Assembly: GCA_946122785.1 (NCBI GenBank)
Contig: CAMGYJ010000005.1
Coordinates: 66,662,200-66,726,199, forward strand
Source of the DNA: Linum tenue
Taxonomy: Eukaryota > Streptophyta > Magnoliopsida > Malpighiales > Linaceae
DNA length: 64,000 bases
Direction of reading: 5' to 3'
This document shows, piece after piece, positions 51,981-63,452 of the stretch; within the stretch, counting starts at the first letter, position 1, and the number at the start of each line of letters is the position of its first letter. A program made the translations under genes and the position numbers. The notes below the pieces were generated by a model, which ran no database searches, was not told where the DNA came from, and was given only the letters and a program-made list of their open reading frames with translations.

Positions 51981-53102
51981 AATAGGGGTCGGACAAAGAT
52001 TAGTAATGGTTCCCGTTTCCTTAGGCGGGCCTAACTCGCTTCCTGCGCATTCAATCTTGACGCAAACTTTTGGAAACACGTCTACATGCATGGGGAAGGG
52101 CTTAACCAGACTCAGCCATGCACGAGAACGAGGGGAAGGGAATAACGGGGAATGGTGTTTACCTACGCTGGGGAGTAAGTCGATCAAGATTGGAGGATTC
52201 TCACGTAGCTGACTTGCTTGAGGACGTCGAGAACTCTGTGAGCAGTGAACTAGGGAGAGGGGTTTAAATAGAAAACCCAATCCTCCAAACTGATTTCCTC
52301 GGCCCATCCGGTTAGGAGTGAATAGACTCCCAATGGAATTAGGAGACTTCAGATTAACAGCTGGACAGTTGTTAACCGAATCAAGAATAATAATAAAATC
52401 TTTAAAGATTTTCCCGTTTTTTTTCAAATCCGCGTCCGAATCGGGGCTCCGATAAGGGAGAGGTGGACTCCTATCCGGCTTCTGCCTCTGATGAGCTCCC
52501 GTACGCGTCATCGTTTCGTCCGGCTTCTGCCTCTGTTGGGCTCCCGGACTTGTCTCCGTTTCGTCTTCGGAGCACCGAGGTTTCCGATGCCGAGTAGCGT
52601 AAACAGAGGGATTAACTACTGCCGGAGCAGCGGAGCAAGCTTGCTCCTTTGAGAGTGAGGTAACCCCGATCACCCTTGCACTGGGGACCATTTTTGGTGT
52701 TAATGTTACCAGCCCTTCCCTTTCCACATCTTCCATGGAAGGAAGAACAAAGCGCCATCCGATTCGACGGGCATATTTTAAGCGTTTACATTCAGGTAGC
52801 AGAGGAGAGTATATTTCATCCACTCGCTCCATCTTTCTTTTTTTCCCAAACCGTTGCTCCCGGCTGCGCAGGTGCCTACGATGCTGATAAAAGGCTGTCG
52901 GAGGACGTTGAGTCGATTCCCCAGAGGGTGGGCGCTCGTGAGCATTGACATGAGACCGCCACCAAACCCTCATATGTTCATACTTCCACCGATCTTGATT
53001 CTGCTCACATCGGGCAAGGATCTCTACCATCATCGACAAGAGCAGCCGGCCGATCCATTGCCCTAGGCGAAGGAGAGAGGGGAGAGCTTCTCCCATTTTC
53101 AG
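51981..53102 (-). other. Probable 5' leader of LINE F
   Basis: Open in the ORF1 frame (an ATG at 53,096) but of low-complexity, charged composition, without a domain. It could be an unusually long ORF1 N-terminus. It contains two near-repeats around 52,470-52,550 (CCGGCTTCTGCCTCTG followed by GCTCCCG). Confidence 0.4.
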
Positions 53103-53118
53103 TTTTTTTTTTTTTTTT

Positions 53119-54961
53119 GGTAAAATAATAGAATTTGGCCAAATTGATTCGCTCAAATACGCTCATCCAAGTCAAGCAATGACTTGGCTTATTGTTTTAG
53201 TAGTTTGATTATCAAAATGCGTATTCGTTATATTCCTTGTTGCCTGATAAAGAAGAGTCTTTACTCTTTAGTCCATTAAATACAACAAAATCAGCATCAA
53301 GCCATCAACCAACAAGGTTGACACAAAAAGTCTTTATATAATTTATCTTTATTATTATTAAATTGCATTATTATTGTACGCAGGATTTTGTGCATATATA
53401 CACACACGCACTCACACACGTAATAATAATAACATAAATTCATAGCTTAGCTGTGGTTTATATTCCTCTTTTCAAACACCAATCTGTTATCTGTCGACCA
53501 CTCACTCAAAGACGGCATTCATCATATATATTATCACTTTGGCCCTCTTTTTTCCTCCCCCAGCCAGCAACAACAAAATCCGTATCTTAGAAAAGCAAAC
53601 AACAAAACCAAAACCCAATCTACCAAACAAGTCCCATTTTTCAAGTTTTTGGGATTGGAGGAATCCCCTTTCCCATTTTTTTTCCTCTCTTTCTTTTTTG
53701 AACATGAATTTCCATCATTCCCCTCCTTCATTCGTTGGTTCCTACTTTATCAAGAGGGCACCGAAAAGCACACCTTATGATGATCATCATGAAAGCAAAG
53801 CTATAGGTGGGAAGAAGAAAAGGAAAAGAGAGAAATTGGGTCGTCTGATCGATTAGACTGCCCAACCCACACGAATATGCACACTCTCCCCTAACCCTTC
53901 CCTTCACTCACTCCATCACTACCCACACGCTCGCCCTAATTCCCCACTCATCCAATAGACTCGAACCCTTTTGATTTCTCGCTTAGTTCTATACTTCTAT
54001 TCAGTTGTCATTGCTTGCATCGTATCGTAAATTTGAAACTAAACATGATCAAAACCTAACAAAAATCAATGTAATGCATGGCTCAATCTTGAAAGTATTG
54101 TTGGTGGTGGTGGTGGCGGCGGCGTCATCGTTATTTCAATCAGTATGCCTTTCATCGTATTATAGAGGGAATTAAATGACGCGTATTGATTTGGAAATAA
54201 GCTCATGCCATTGCTGATTGCTCTCGGTAGGTATTGATGCAGACCAGAACAATTTCGCTTCGTTCAGTCGGTTGCTTGTCTTCGACCGATTCAGGTTTTA
54301 TCCTTGCTCCAGATGAGAAAATTGTTATTAGTTTTTCATATCACCTTAATTTGTAGCAAAACCTGCATATCTCTATGAAAATAAAACTATCGTGTAAAAT
54401 ACGGGTATTTTAGTCATTGAGAACGCAACGAATGATTAGGTGTTGGGTTCGCCCTTGCAACGGACTATCCCTCCTTGCACTTCCCTCCCTACTTTAGTGA
54501 GTTGCAAAGGACAATTGATGGAAAGGGAAAACAGAGAAGAAATTAAGAGTAATATATATAAATGTTAAACCCTAAACACTACCAGCTAAAGATATAACTG
54601 TACAAGGAAGGAAGAGATAGTGATAGTTGAAGAAGGCGAGAAAGTTACACAAAAGAAGAATATATATACCACATGAAAACTGAATTTAACAGAATGGACA
54701 TGACAAAAGTAAAATTTCCCATCTTCTGTTACTATTTACCTCATCACTTTATAGTACTGTCGTATATGCTTTGCTTTCATCCCCTCCACTCTCCTGTCAA
54801 TTGTCACCACCCTAGCTAGGTGGAAAACAGAAAAGAGAGAAAGCAAGAATGATAAAAAGAGAGAGGGAGAATATGGAAATGATAAGTCAACCAACCCTCA
54901 TCATTTGGTCTTTGCTACACCCTCATGTGTATCCAAGTTCAAACTCTATATCTTCCCTCTC
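53119..54961. other. Upstream region of WOX4
   Basis: About 1.8 kb of single-copy-looking DNA between LINE F and the WOX4 TATA box. It contains a short AC microsatellite (53,395-53,420), a GGT/GGC triplet run near 54,105-54,123, and GA-rich DNA at 54,829-54,870. No other gene is supported. It presumably holds the WOX4 promoter; I could not assign specific factor sites. Confidence 0.45.
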
Positions 54962-54968
54962 TATAAAA
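54962..54968 (+). promoter_or_regulatory. WOX4: TATA box of WOX4
   Basis: TATAAAA in the context CTCTATAAAACCCC, 77 bp before the ATG at 55,045. That implies transcription starting near 54,990-55,000 and a CT-rich leader of about 50 bases (CTTCTTCTTCTTCAACC). Confidence 0.7.
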
Positions 54969-55044
54969 CCCCACCTCCCTCATTCTTCCCTTTCCTCCCC
55001 ACACCCACTTCTTCTTCTTCAACCTACTCTCATTTCATAATCAA

Positions 55045-56061
55045 ATGGGAGTTGTAAGCATGAAAGTCCATCGCCACTTACCTCCAACCACAACAACAAC
55101 AACAACATCAGCCTTCTTCTGGGAACAACAAGATCAGCAACAACTACAACCACCTTCTCTCTCCCTCTCCTTCCCCGCTCAACACTCTTCTTCTACGAAG
55201 CGATTGCGCCCTCTCGCTCCGAAACTGGCTTCTCCTCCTCCACCACCGTCCTCCTTCGACCTCAAGAGCTTCATTCGGCCCGAAAGTGGAGCCAGACGGG
55301 CATCCACCTCCCCCTCCGACGACAACAACAAACACTCGACGACTGCCACGAGCCAGCACCCGGGAGGGACGAGGTGGAACCCGACCCAGGAACAGATAGG
55401 GATCCTCGAGATGCTGTATCGAGGCGGAATGAGGACCCCTAACGCTCAGCAGATCGAGCAGATTACCTCCCAGCTCGGGAGGTACGGGAAGATCGAGGGC
55501 AAGAATGTCTTTTACTGGTTCCAGAACCACAAGGCTCGCGAGCGCCAGAAGCAGAAGCGCACCTCCCTCGGCCTCCTCTCCCACTCCCCCCGCTCCGCCT
55601 CTACTGCCCTCGACATTCGGGTATGTCACACGTCAGCAGCATATGTCACACTTTTTTTTTTCCTTCTCCGAACCAACTGGTCCTAATAACTCACACCCGT
55701 GAGAAAGTTAGTTATTGATGTGGTATACTGTTTTCTAAAATTACTTTTATTTTATTGTTATTGTTGACAGCTGGCGGGGGCAGAGATGACGATGAGTCCA
55801 TCTCCATGCAAGAGGAAGTGCAGGAGTTGGGGGATCCAACGGTCGGAAGTCGACGACCGTCAATGTAATAACTATTATTATCAGCGGGAGAGCAGCGGTG
55901 GGTCGTCGAATAGTGGCAGCAGCGGGGGAGGAGAAGAGGATGATGAGAAGGTGGCGGCGGAGGAAGAGGCCGCCGGCCGTGGCGGCGGCGGAGGAGATAG
56001 GACGCTGGAGCTTTTCCCACTGCATCCAGAAGGGAGACGATTGTCGCCGTCTTCATCGTAA
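55045..56061 (+). CDS. WOX4: WUSCHEL-related homeobox 4 (WOX4), two exons
   Basis: Nuclear transcription factor of the WUS clade; in Arabidopsis WOX4 acts downstream of the TDIF/CLE41-PXY pathway to keep vascular cambium dividing. Exon 1 is 55,045-55,620 (192 codons), the intron 55,621-55,770 (GTATGT...TTGACAG), and exon 2 55,771-56,061, giving 288 aa. A second ATG at 55,060 (MKVH) matches the usual WOX4 start, so the first five residues may be unused. Visible parts: KRLRPLAPK near residue 53, [12 protein letters not shown] near 72, the homeodomain about 110-172 ([20 protein letters not shown] ... [18 protein letters not shown]), KRKCRSWG after the splice, and the WUS box [11 protein letters not shown] from ~270. 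Ser/Gly- and Glu-rich runs lie between. The frame is intact throughout. Confidence 0.95.
55621..55770 (+). other. WOX4: WOX4 intron
   Basis: 150 bp, phase 0, donor CGG|GTATGT and acceptor TTGACAG|CTG. It is T-rich toward the acceptor. Reading through it would stop soon after [12 protein letters not shown], whereas splicing joins LDIR to LAGAEM and reaches the WUS box. Confidence 0.88.
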
Positions 56062-57764
56062 TCATGATGAGAATAATTAGCTAGCTGGCTGTTATCATTA
56101 ATTACCGTCTTTAATTACTCCAATTTAATATATCTATGAGTACTTAAGTAATGAGCTTAGAGTACCTACGTACAATTAAGTATCTTCCTTTGCCTTTGTT
56201 TTCGTCGCCTTAAATTAAGAAGGAGATAGGGTGGAAATTAAAAAAGAAGGAAAAAGTGGGGTGCTTTGTTTGTTGCAGCAGCTGCAACGCAACTTTGTTG
56301 TAGGCTTTGTCTGTGTGGACTTGGGAATTGGCAAAAAAAAAAAGCTACCTATTTCTCTCTTATTCCTCTCCTTTTGATTTGGTTCTTTATTAGGCGTGGA
56401 TTTGTGAGGATCCTTTCGACGACAGAACGAACGATCTTTTAACTTTGGGAGAGACAAAACATGCTAAAAAGAGAGATACTCGGGTTTTGTTCTTGACACT
56501 GAAGTCCACGCACCTAGCTAGCTAGCTATAGCGACCAAACATTTCCCACGTCACTGTCTCTTGTGCGACGTTTCGCTATATATTTCCCCACATTTTCACA
56601 CCTACTATAGATCCTCAATTGGTTGCTTGAAGAGGAAAAATAACGGAAAAGAGGGAAGTATATGTGTTGTTTAGGAAATAAGGAATTAATTTAAGGATGT
56701 GTTTTAGATATAGTTAATTAATGCAGGCATAAATGTGGTGGACAATGTAATCAAAATCACGTTTTAAAACTTAAAAACTTACGTTTCTACACAAAATCTC
56801 AGTTTTTACATCTTATATAGTTAAAAACTTCATTTTAAAACTTAAAAACTTATGATTTTACACTTCCAGATCACCAAAACGTTTCTACGTAGAAACTCGT
56901 TTTTTACTACATTGGTGGTGGACAATAGAAATAGCAAATTAAAGGAATTTGACATTTCCTTGCGTTATCAGTTATAGATATTGTGCTTTTATTGAAGAAG
57001 GATAGATTCCGATACTGGAGTTACTGAGTTAGAAAAAGGCTTTGATTTTGGTTTATAATCACTCTTTGTGTAGCATATAAACTAACTATGATTGTTATGG
57101 TGGTATGAATTGATATGATTATGATTATTTATCATTATCTTAATATAATGGTAAGAGACGAGAATTTGTAAAGGTATGCAAATCTGGATTTTGCACCTGA
57201 TTAGCTCATAGGGGGGAAATAAACTTAAATTCTATTGTAACTGACTATGGGATGCAACTCAATTATTTGACAAACGCAAAGTGTGCACCACCGCGCCACG
57301 TAGGTAGAAGACTTTGTTAAAAGAGAGTGGCATTTTCACCAAGTGTATCGGGAGACACGAAAAATTGTATTTTTATTCCCTACTACACTGTGACGTGATT
57401 GATTGACATGCAATTTCCCGCCTTCAAAAGGAGATTGGATTGGATTGGGTACATGTGTTTTTGTGGGCCGCAGGGCCCAGGCTTGGTTCTCTTGGTTGGG
57501 TTTCCCATGCCCAAAGCCACGCCATTCACAATAACGCCATGATACAGTACAGTATTTGGAGGGAAATATAGGTGCAACAGTAGCACCCAACACTATTTTG
57601 AATTCTGTCTCCTGATTGTAATCTACTGTCTTGCCTGACTTCTCATGTCTACTTAATTGTCGGCTGTACGTACAAGTATTCTATTATTCCATTTCACATT
57701 GGCAAAAAAAAAAACAGAGAAACGAAATTAAAATCACATGTAATTCCTACTATATGTCAGGTTA
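56062..57764. other. WOX4 3' UTR and intergenic DNA
   Basis: The first few hundred bases are probably 3' UTR (AT-rich, with TTTAATATATC near 56,125). The phrase TTTTAAAACTTAAAAACTTA occurs twice (near 56,762 and 56,833), and GGTGGACAAT occurs near 56,737 and 56,925. This suggests a small old repeat. No gene seen. It ends at the target site of element G. Confidence 0.4.
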
Positions 57765-58071
57765 TATGGAGAATTTGCTGGGTTTAGTGGCAAAACCCTC
57801 AAAGAAGTAGGGTCTGCTTTGTTGCAGTATATATATTAGTCGCTAAGTTTAATTTGTTCACAGCAGCTACGTGTTTGCTTTTTACTGGCCCTATTACAAA
57901 CAAAACAGTAATTAATAACGGCTATTGAGCCTAACACGCAAACGACGTGGTTTCTTCTAGGCTTCCTTAACTTGATGGAAACGACTCTGTTTTGCCTTCT
58001 TCTCCAACAACACTTGACTTCTTCCTTCGGCTGCAATACTTCTGGGATCAGGACTCCAAGATCAGTTGACA
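57765..58071 (-). repeat. Element G 3' LTR
   Basis: On the minus strand TGTCAACTGATC ... AATTCTCCATA. About 36 differences from the 5' LTR, mostly C/T and G/A transitions as expected from decay of methylated cytosines. A purine tract (TTGAAGGGGG) adjoins it internally. Confidence 0.85.
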
Positions 58072-58074
58072 CCC

Positions 58075-61000
58075 CCTTCAAGTTGTGAGTGCTTTTGTTA
58101 CTCCCAACTTGCCCAGTAGATCTCTCAACATGTTCCTGTCCAAGCCTTTGGTAAAAAGATATGCAAGCTGTTTATTTGTGATAACATGAAACAAATTAAT
58201 CAATCCAGTTTTCAGCCTCTCCCTTGTAACATGCATATCTATTTCAATATGCTTTGTTCTTTCGTGGAAGACAAAATTTTCTGCAATATGAATTGCAGAC
58301 TTGTTGTCACAATACACAGCCACTGGTAAGGGTATCTTGACATTCATCTCCCCCAACAATACTCTCAACCAGTCAATTTCACATACCAAAAGAGACAATG
58401 CACTATACTCAGCTTTAGATGATGATCTGGACATTGTGGTTTGTTTCTTTGTCTTCCAGGTAAGCAATGAACTTCCAAGGAAAGTGCAGTAACCTGTGGT
58501 TGATCTCCTGGTGTCAGGACAGCTGGCCCAGTTTGAGTCACAAAACCCTACTAGCTTCAAATCTGCCTTGCTGTTGTAATGAATGCCTTAGTCTGGAGAT
58601 GATTTAAGATATCTCAGCACCCTATAGGCTACTTGCAAGTGATCTAAGTAAGGCTTCTTTTGAAATTGACATAGCTGTTGAATTGAATATGTCAAGTCAG
58701 GCATGGTTATTGTTATGTAGTGGAGTCTTCCAACTAGTCTTATGTACTACTCTGGGTCTTCCAGTAGGGTTCCTTGTGTTGTTGTCAGTTTAACCTTCGA
58801 GTTTGAAGGTGATTGACATCCCTTAACACTTAGGTATCCAATATTAGTAAGCAAGTCAACGCAATATTTCCTTTGACACACTGTCAAACCTTTTGCAATC
58901 TTATTAACTTCTAATCCTAGAAAATATTTCAAGGGTCCCAGAAGCTTAATTTTGAACTATCTCCTCAAGGCCTTCTTCGCTTGATCTATGTCATTCTGAG
59001 CATCTCCAGCTAGGATTATATCATCAACAAAAACCAGTAAAATCACAATCCTCCCATGAACCCATTTAGTGAACATAGATTAATCAGAAGATGAGTGATA
59101 GAATCCACTCTTCAATAGAAAACCAGTTAACTTGGCAAACCACTGCATTGATGCCTTCTTAAGACAATACAAGAATTTTTTTAGCTTGCAGGCCATTCTC
59201 TTAGGGCTTACAGGTGGTAACTCAATCCCATGTGGTACCTGCATATAAACATCCTCACATAGATCTCCATTCAGGAAAGCAGTGGATACATCCAACTTCT
59301 CAAGTATCCAATTATTCACTACTGTTATGGCTAATAGGGCTTTGACTGAATTTATCTTAGCCACTAGAGAGAAAGTATCCAGAAAATCAATCTCATATAG
59401 TGTGGATCCCTTAGCCACTAGTTCTAGCTTTGTACCTTTCAGTTGATCCATCTTGCAAAGTTTGAGTTTGAAAACTCATTTGCAACCCACTATATGTTTA
59501 TCTGGTGGTGCTTCCACAATTTCAAAGGTCTGGTTGGCTTCTAGTGCGTGTATTTCTTCAATCACAACTCTATTCCATTCAATAGGCTTGACCGCTTCAT
59601 GGTATGATCTATGCTCTTCATGCTTTAGGACACTTAAGGCATGTATTCTATCTTGCTCATTCAGACAATCCACATTCAAACATATAGGATGTTGACTGGT
59701 AGCTGCAGCTATACCAAAAGCACCAAAAGGCAATTGAGGATCCACTTCACAGTCATTAAGTCTTGCTGGTAGAACCGGTTGCCTCAGTGATCAAGATGGT
59801 AGACTTCAAGTTAGCATGCCTCGTAAGGAAGATCAAAAGTAAATTCATCTTCCTCTTACTGGATAGCATCTTCACTGGAGCTAGGTTCTCCCCTTACAGC
59901 TAATTCCTGATCAAATGTAGTAGGTGTTGATTGATGAAGAGGTGAAGATGTGGGAACCAAGATAGGGGGTGCTGAGAGAGGAATGTATTGAGGAAGAGAA
60001 AATGGGGCTGGAGTAGTATGTTTTGATGTGTCATGACAATCTCTGAAAAGGTAAGATTGTCTCATAAAAGACAACATATCGAGATATGAACACCTTTCTG
60101 TCATTAAGGTCAAGTAATTTGTAGCCTGTAACCCCTGTAGGTATCCCAAGAAAAACACACTGCCTTGCTCTAGGTGCAACTTTGTCATGCTATGCCCAAG
60201 AGTACTGGCATAACAAAGGCTGCCAAAGACCTTCAAGGTACCAAGGAAGGGCTGATGGTTGTAAAGCACCTCAAATGGAGACTTCCCATGTAAGATAGGG
60301 GTAGGCATACGATTGATTAAGTGAACTGAATGTAGAATATAGTAACTCCAAAAAGATATGGGTAAACCAGATTGGAATATAAGGGATCTAGCCAGATTCA
60401 GGATGTGTTGCTGCTTTCTTTTAACCCTAGTATTTTGTTTAGGAGTCTCAACATAAGACATCTGATGTTCTATTCCTTTTTCCATGAAGTAGTCTTTCAT
60501 ATGAAATTCCTGTCCTTGGTCGCTTCTGATTACTTAAATAGTTGTATTAAACTGATTTTGAACTAAAGCGCAGAATCCTTTCAACAAATCTCTAGTCTCA
60601 TTCTTATGAATAACCATCATAAGACTCAACAGATAAAGGACCACATATATCCACATGAACCAAATCAAAGGAACAATCTGCAATGCTAGTACTAACAGGG
60701 AAATGAAGTCTTTTGTGTTTAGAGAAATGACATACATCATAGTGTAGAATCTTAGAGCTAGTTACAGTGTGATTGGATTTCTGCAACATTGAAATTATAT
60801 CACCACTAGCATGGCCTAATATCCAATGCAAAATGTCAAACCGAAGAGGGTTGAAATTAAAGATGGTGGCTGACTGAGGTTCAAACGTCTGGTCTTGGAT
60901 TTAAGGTGGAAAGGTGAGATGGTAAAGGCCTCTATGCTCTCTTGCTAAACCAATCATCTTCAAGCTTAATTGGTCCTAAATATGACATAGATTGGAATGA

Positions 61001-63110
61001 AAGTGTAAGACAAATGGACAATCATTGGTAAGTTTACTCACTGAGATGAGGTTGAAATAAAAGCTAGGTACGAGAAGGACATTATGTAGGATTAAGCCTG
61101 TAGGCAATTAACTGTACCAATATGAGTAACCAAGACCCTAGTAGTGTTAGGAAGATTCACATAGATATACTGGTTTATGCTTTATGAATGAAGGTATAGA
61201 ACATGAAATGTGATCTGAAGCGCTTGTATCAAGGATCCAAATACTATAAGCATTGGTTTGGTTAATCTGACTTGAGGTGGACAAGCTATATTTACCTAAG
61301 TAGTTGGGATATGGTGGTGGAATTTGAGATACTAAGTCGGCATTGTGAGTCAAAGATGGTGAGGTTGGAGGTGAAGGAAGACTGTTAGTACTAGAATGCA
61401 CCATGTCCCTTAACTTGTTCATCTCTTTTGGTGTGAAGCCAACCACTGTCTTAGAAGAACTCATTGGAATACCACCTGGTGTGTCCTTTGAGCTAGAATA
61501 ACTTACTTCAGTAGTAGAATCATTGGAGCTTGCTTGTGACACTGATCCTGCAAAACTAGACACATTGCCTTGTGATCCTCCTATTCCACCTCCACTCTGC
61601 ATTTCTCGTTTCTTATTATCCCTCCAGCATTGCTCAACATTATGGTTTGTCCTCTTACAGAATATACAAAACTTCTTCCCTTGTCCTCTTGGCCTTTCAT
61701 CTTGCTCAGTCTCAACAGCTAATGCCACACTTTGAGCCCTTCATCCACCAACTCAGCCTTCAACTTCTGCTCGCATTGAAGTAGATCATCCACTACCTCA
61801 GATACGGTAGACAATGTAGGGATGGCAAAAATATCTGTAACCGTGGATATCTGCCCGAATCCGGCCTTGTTGGGTAGGGTAAAAACCGAACCCGAAAGAC
61901 TTTTAGCAACCCGAATATTGCGGGTAATGGGTGGGCATGGTTTTCTCACTATCCAACCCGAACCCGCCCGATATACACAAGCATATGCATTTTTTCTATA
62001 AAAATCATCATTTTTCTCTAACATATTTTATATTTAGCATATAAATATAATTTTTTTCATGAAATTGTGTTGTTTTAATGAATTTTTTGCATTCTATTGA
62101 ATTTTTGTCATACATAATGCGAGAATACATGTAAATATTAACATATTGGTTGGAGTTATAAGGAGAAACTATTACCCATGGATAACCGTGGATACCCGAA
62201 ACCCGAATGGGTATGAGCATGGTTTTGATTATCTACCCGTTTCTTATGTGGGTATGGGTATGGGTAAAACCCGAACTACTTTGGGTAGGATAACGGATAT
62301 GCACTATCCATCCCCGACCTGACCCATTGCCATCCCTAAGACAATGGTTTCTGAGAAAGTAACTGACTCTTGATGATTTCATAATTTGGATGTAAGCCCC
62401 TGAGAAACCTGATAATATAATCAGTCTCATGCCTTTCTATATAAGTTACAACAGCATCACATGGATTCACATTTCCTGGTGCACAGTTCATGGAACTATG
62501 GAACTAAATTGTGAAATCTCTTCCCAAATTTCCTTGATCTCATTGTGATACTGGTTTATAGTGCGATTGCCTTGCTTACACTTGTGGATGTCATCTTTCA
62601 GATTCGTGATTCGTATAGCATTGGGTTTTCCATACCTTCTTTTTTAGCTTATCCCACAATACTTTGACAGTTGACACTAACATGATTCATCACAGAATGT
62701 CTCAGAACCTTGTGCAGAGAATTTAAAATCCATGACAACACAATTGTGTTGCATCCATCCCACAACAGAAATCTATCATCATTCATTAGAGGCATTTGAA
62801 TGCTTCCATCGACAAAACCCAGTTTATGTTCCGTTTTATGACCCATGATGACTATTCTACGCCACATGATGTAATTTGTGCCATCAAACACTTTTATTCC
62901 TATGGATTGATTCAGCTCCTCATTAGAGTTCAAGTAGAAAGGATTACCGAAGGTTATCACCTCAGATCTGGTGGTTTTCTGCTCATGCTGCTAATTTTGT
63001 TGCTGCTCAGTGTAAGTACCAAACTGTAAATCTTGAATAGTCGATCAAGTTGCAGCTTCTTTCCCATGACTTGACAACTGCGGTGTGGTTGCCATTGTAA
63101 CCCTAGATGC
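58075..63110 (-). pseudogene. Element G gag-pol remnant
   Basis: From the 5' end (right side): gag start with IGIKVFDGTNYIMWRRIV (62,900); the hAT insertion; the knuckle CIFCKRTNHNVEQC (about 61,675); protease WILDTSASDHISCS (61,240); integrase zinc-domain remnant and FDLVHVDICGPLS (60,650); then the catalytic Glu region, which reads RVKRKQQH where copia integrases have VERK, so the Glu is Lys. RT follows (ALLAITVVNNWILEKLDVST, then VFVDDIILAGD near 59,020) and RNase H (FCDSNWASCPDTRRSTTGYC, SRSSSKAEYSAL) ends near 58,078. Stops and frameshifts separate most blocks. Confidence 0.85.
61809..62346. mobile_element. Non-autonomous hAT element with perfect 8-bp TSD
   Basis: The body is 61,817-62,338 (522 bp): TAGGGATGGCAAAAATATC ... 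CATTGCCATCCCTA. AGACAATG flanks it at 61,809-61,816 and 62,339-62,346. GGGTA/TACCC motifs cluster near both ends and the centre is AT-rich. Same family as 34,167-34,982. It interrupts element G's gag, so it is younger than G. Confidence 0.92.
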
Positions 63111-63128
63111 GTTCCTAGATGTGTTTCC

Positions 63129-63140
63129 GCTCTGATACCA
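63129..63140 (-). other. Primer-binding site, initiator tRNA-Met (element G)
   Basis: TGGTATCAGAGC on the minus strand, directly against the 5' LTR. Confidence 0.88.
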
Positions 63141-63447
63141 TATGGAGAATTTACTATGCTTAGTGGCAAAACCATCAAAGAAGCAGGGTCTGCTCTGTTG
63201 TAGTAAATATATTAGCCGTTAAGTTTAATTTGTTCATAGTAGTTGTGTGTCTGCTTTTTACTGGCCCTATTACAAACAAAACAGTAATTAATAACTGCTA
63301 TTAAGCCTAACACACAAACGGCGTAGTTTCTTCTAGGCTTCCTTAGCTTGAAGGTAACGAATCTGTTTTGCCTTCTTCTCCAACATCATTTTACTTCTTC
63401 CTTCAATAGCAATCCTTCTGGGATCAGGACTCCAAAATCAGTTGACA
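63141..63447 (-). repeat. Element G 5' LTR
   Basis: Partner of 57,765-58,071; shares ACTGGCCCTATTACAAAC and GGGATCAGGACTCCAA without change. Confidence 0.87.
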
Positions 63448-63452
63448 AGTTA

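Larger units (their letters stand above)
45877..53102 (-). mobile_element. Element F: near full-length L1-type LINE
   Basis: About 7.2 kb on the minus strand, with poly(A) at the 3' end (T-run 45,877-45,884) and two coding regions. ORF1 has a DUF4283-type domain plus CCHC knuckle. ORF2 has endonuclease, RT, zf-RVT and RNase H. Two nonsense codons and one frameshift inactivate it. On its strand an A16 run (53,118-53,103) lies immediately upstream of the 5' end. No TSD was identified, so the 5' boundary is approximate. Confidence 0.88.
57760..63452 (-). mobile_element. Element G: old, degenerate Ty1/copia retrotransposon
   Basis: The body is 57,765-63,447 with LTRs 57,765-58,071 and 63,141-63,447, flanks GGTTA (57,760-57,764) and AGTTA (63,448-63,452). 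The LTRs differ at roughly 12% of positions, so it is far older than element E. The interior carries copia gag, protease, integrase, RT and RNase H with many breaks, and a 522-bp hAT element has inserted in gag. Confidence 0.88.

Noticed and set aside
45877..53118. TSD for LINE F
   Set aside because: I compared CCCTTTTGGCTATG beyond the poly(A) with DNA around the 5' end and found no matching stretch, so no duplication is claimed.
53539..53856. 105-codon open frame upstream of WOX4
   Set aside because: Low-complexity Ser/Phe/Lys translation in an AT-rich region, with no domain or splice support.
55144..55629. 161-codon open frame antisense to WOX4 exon 1
   Set aside because: A shadow of a GC-rich homeobox exon; the plus strand has clear family identity.
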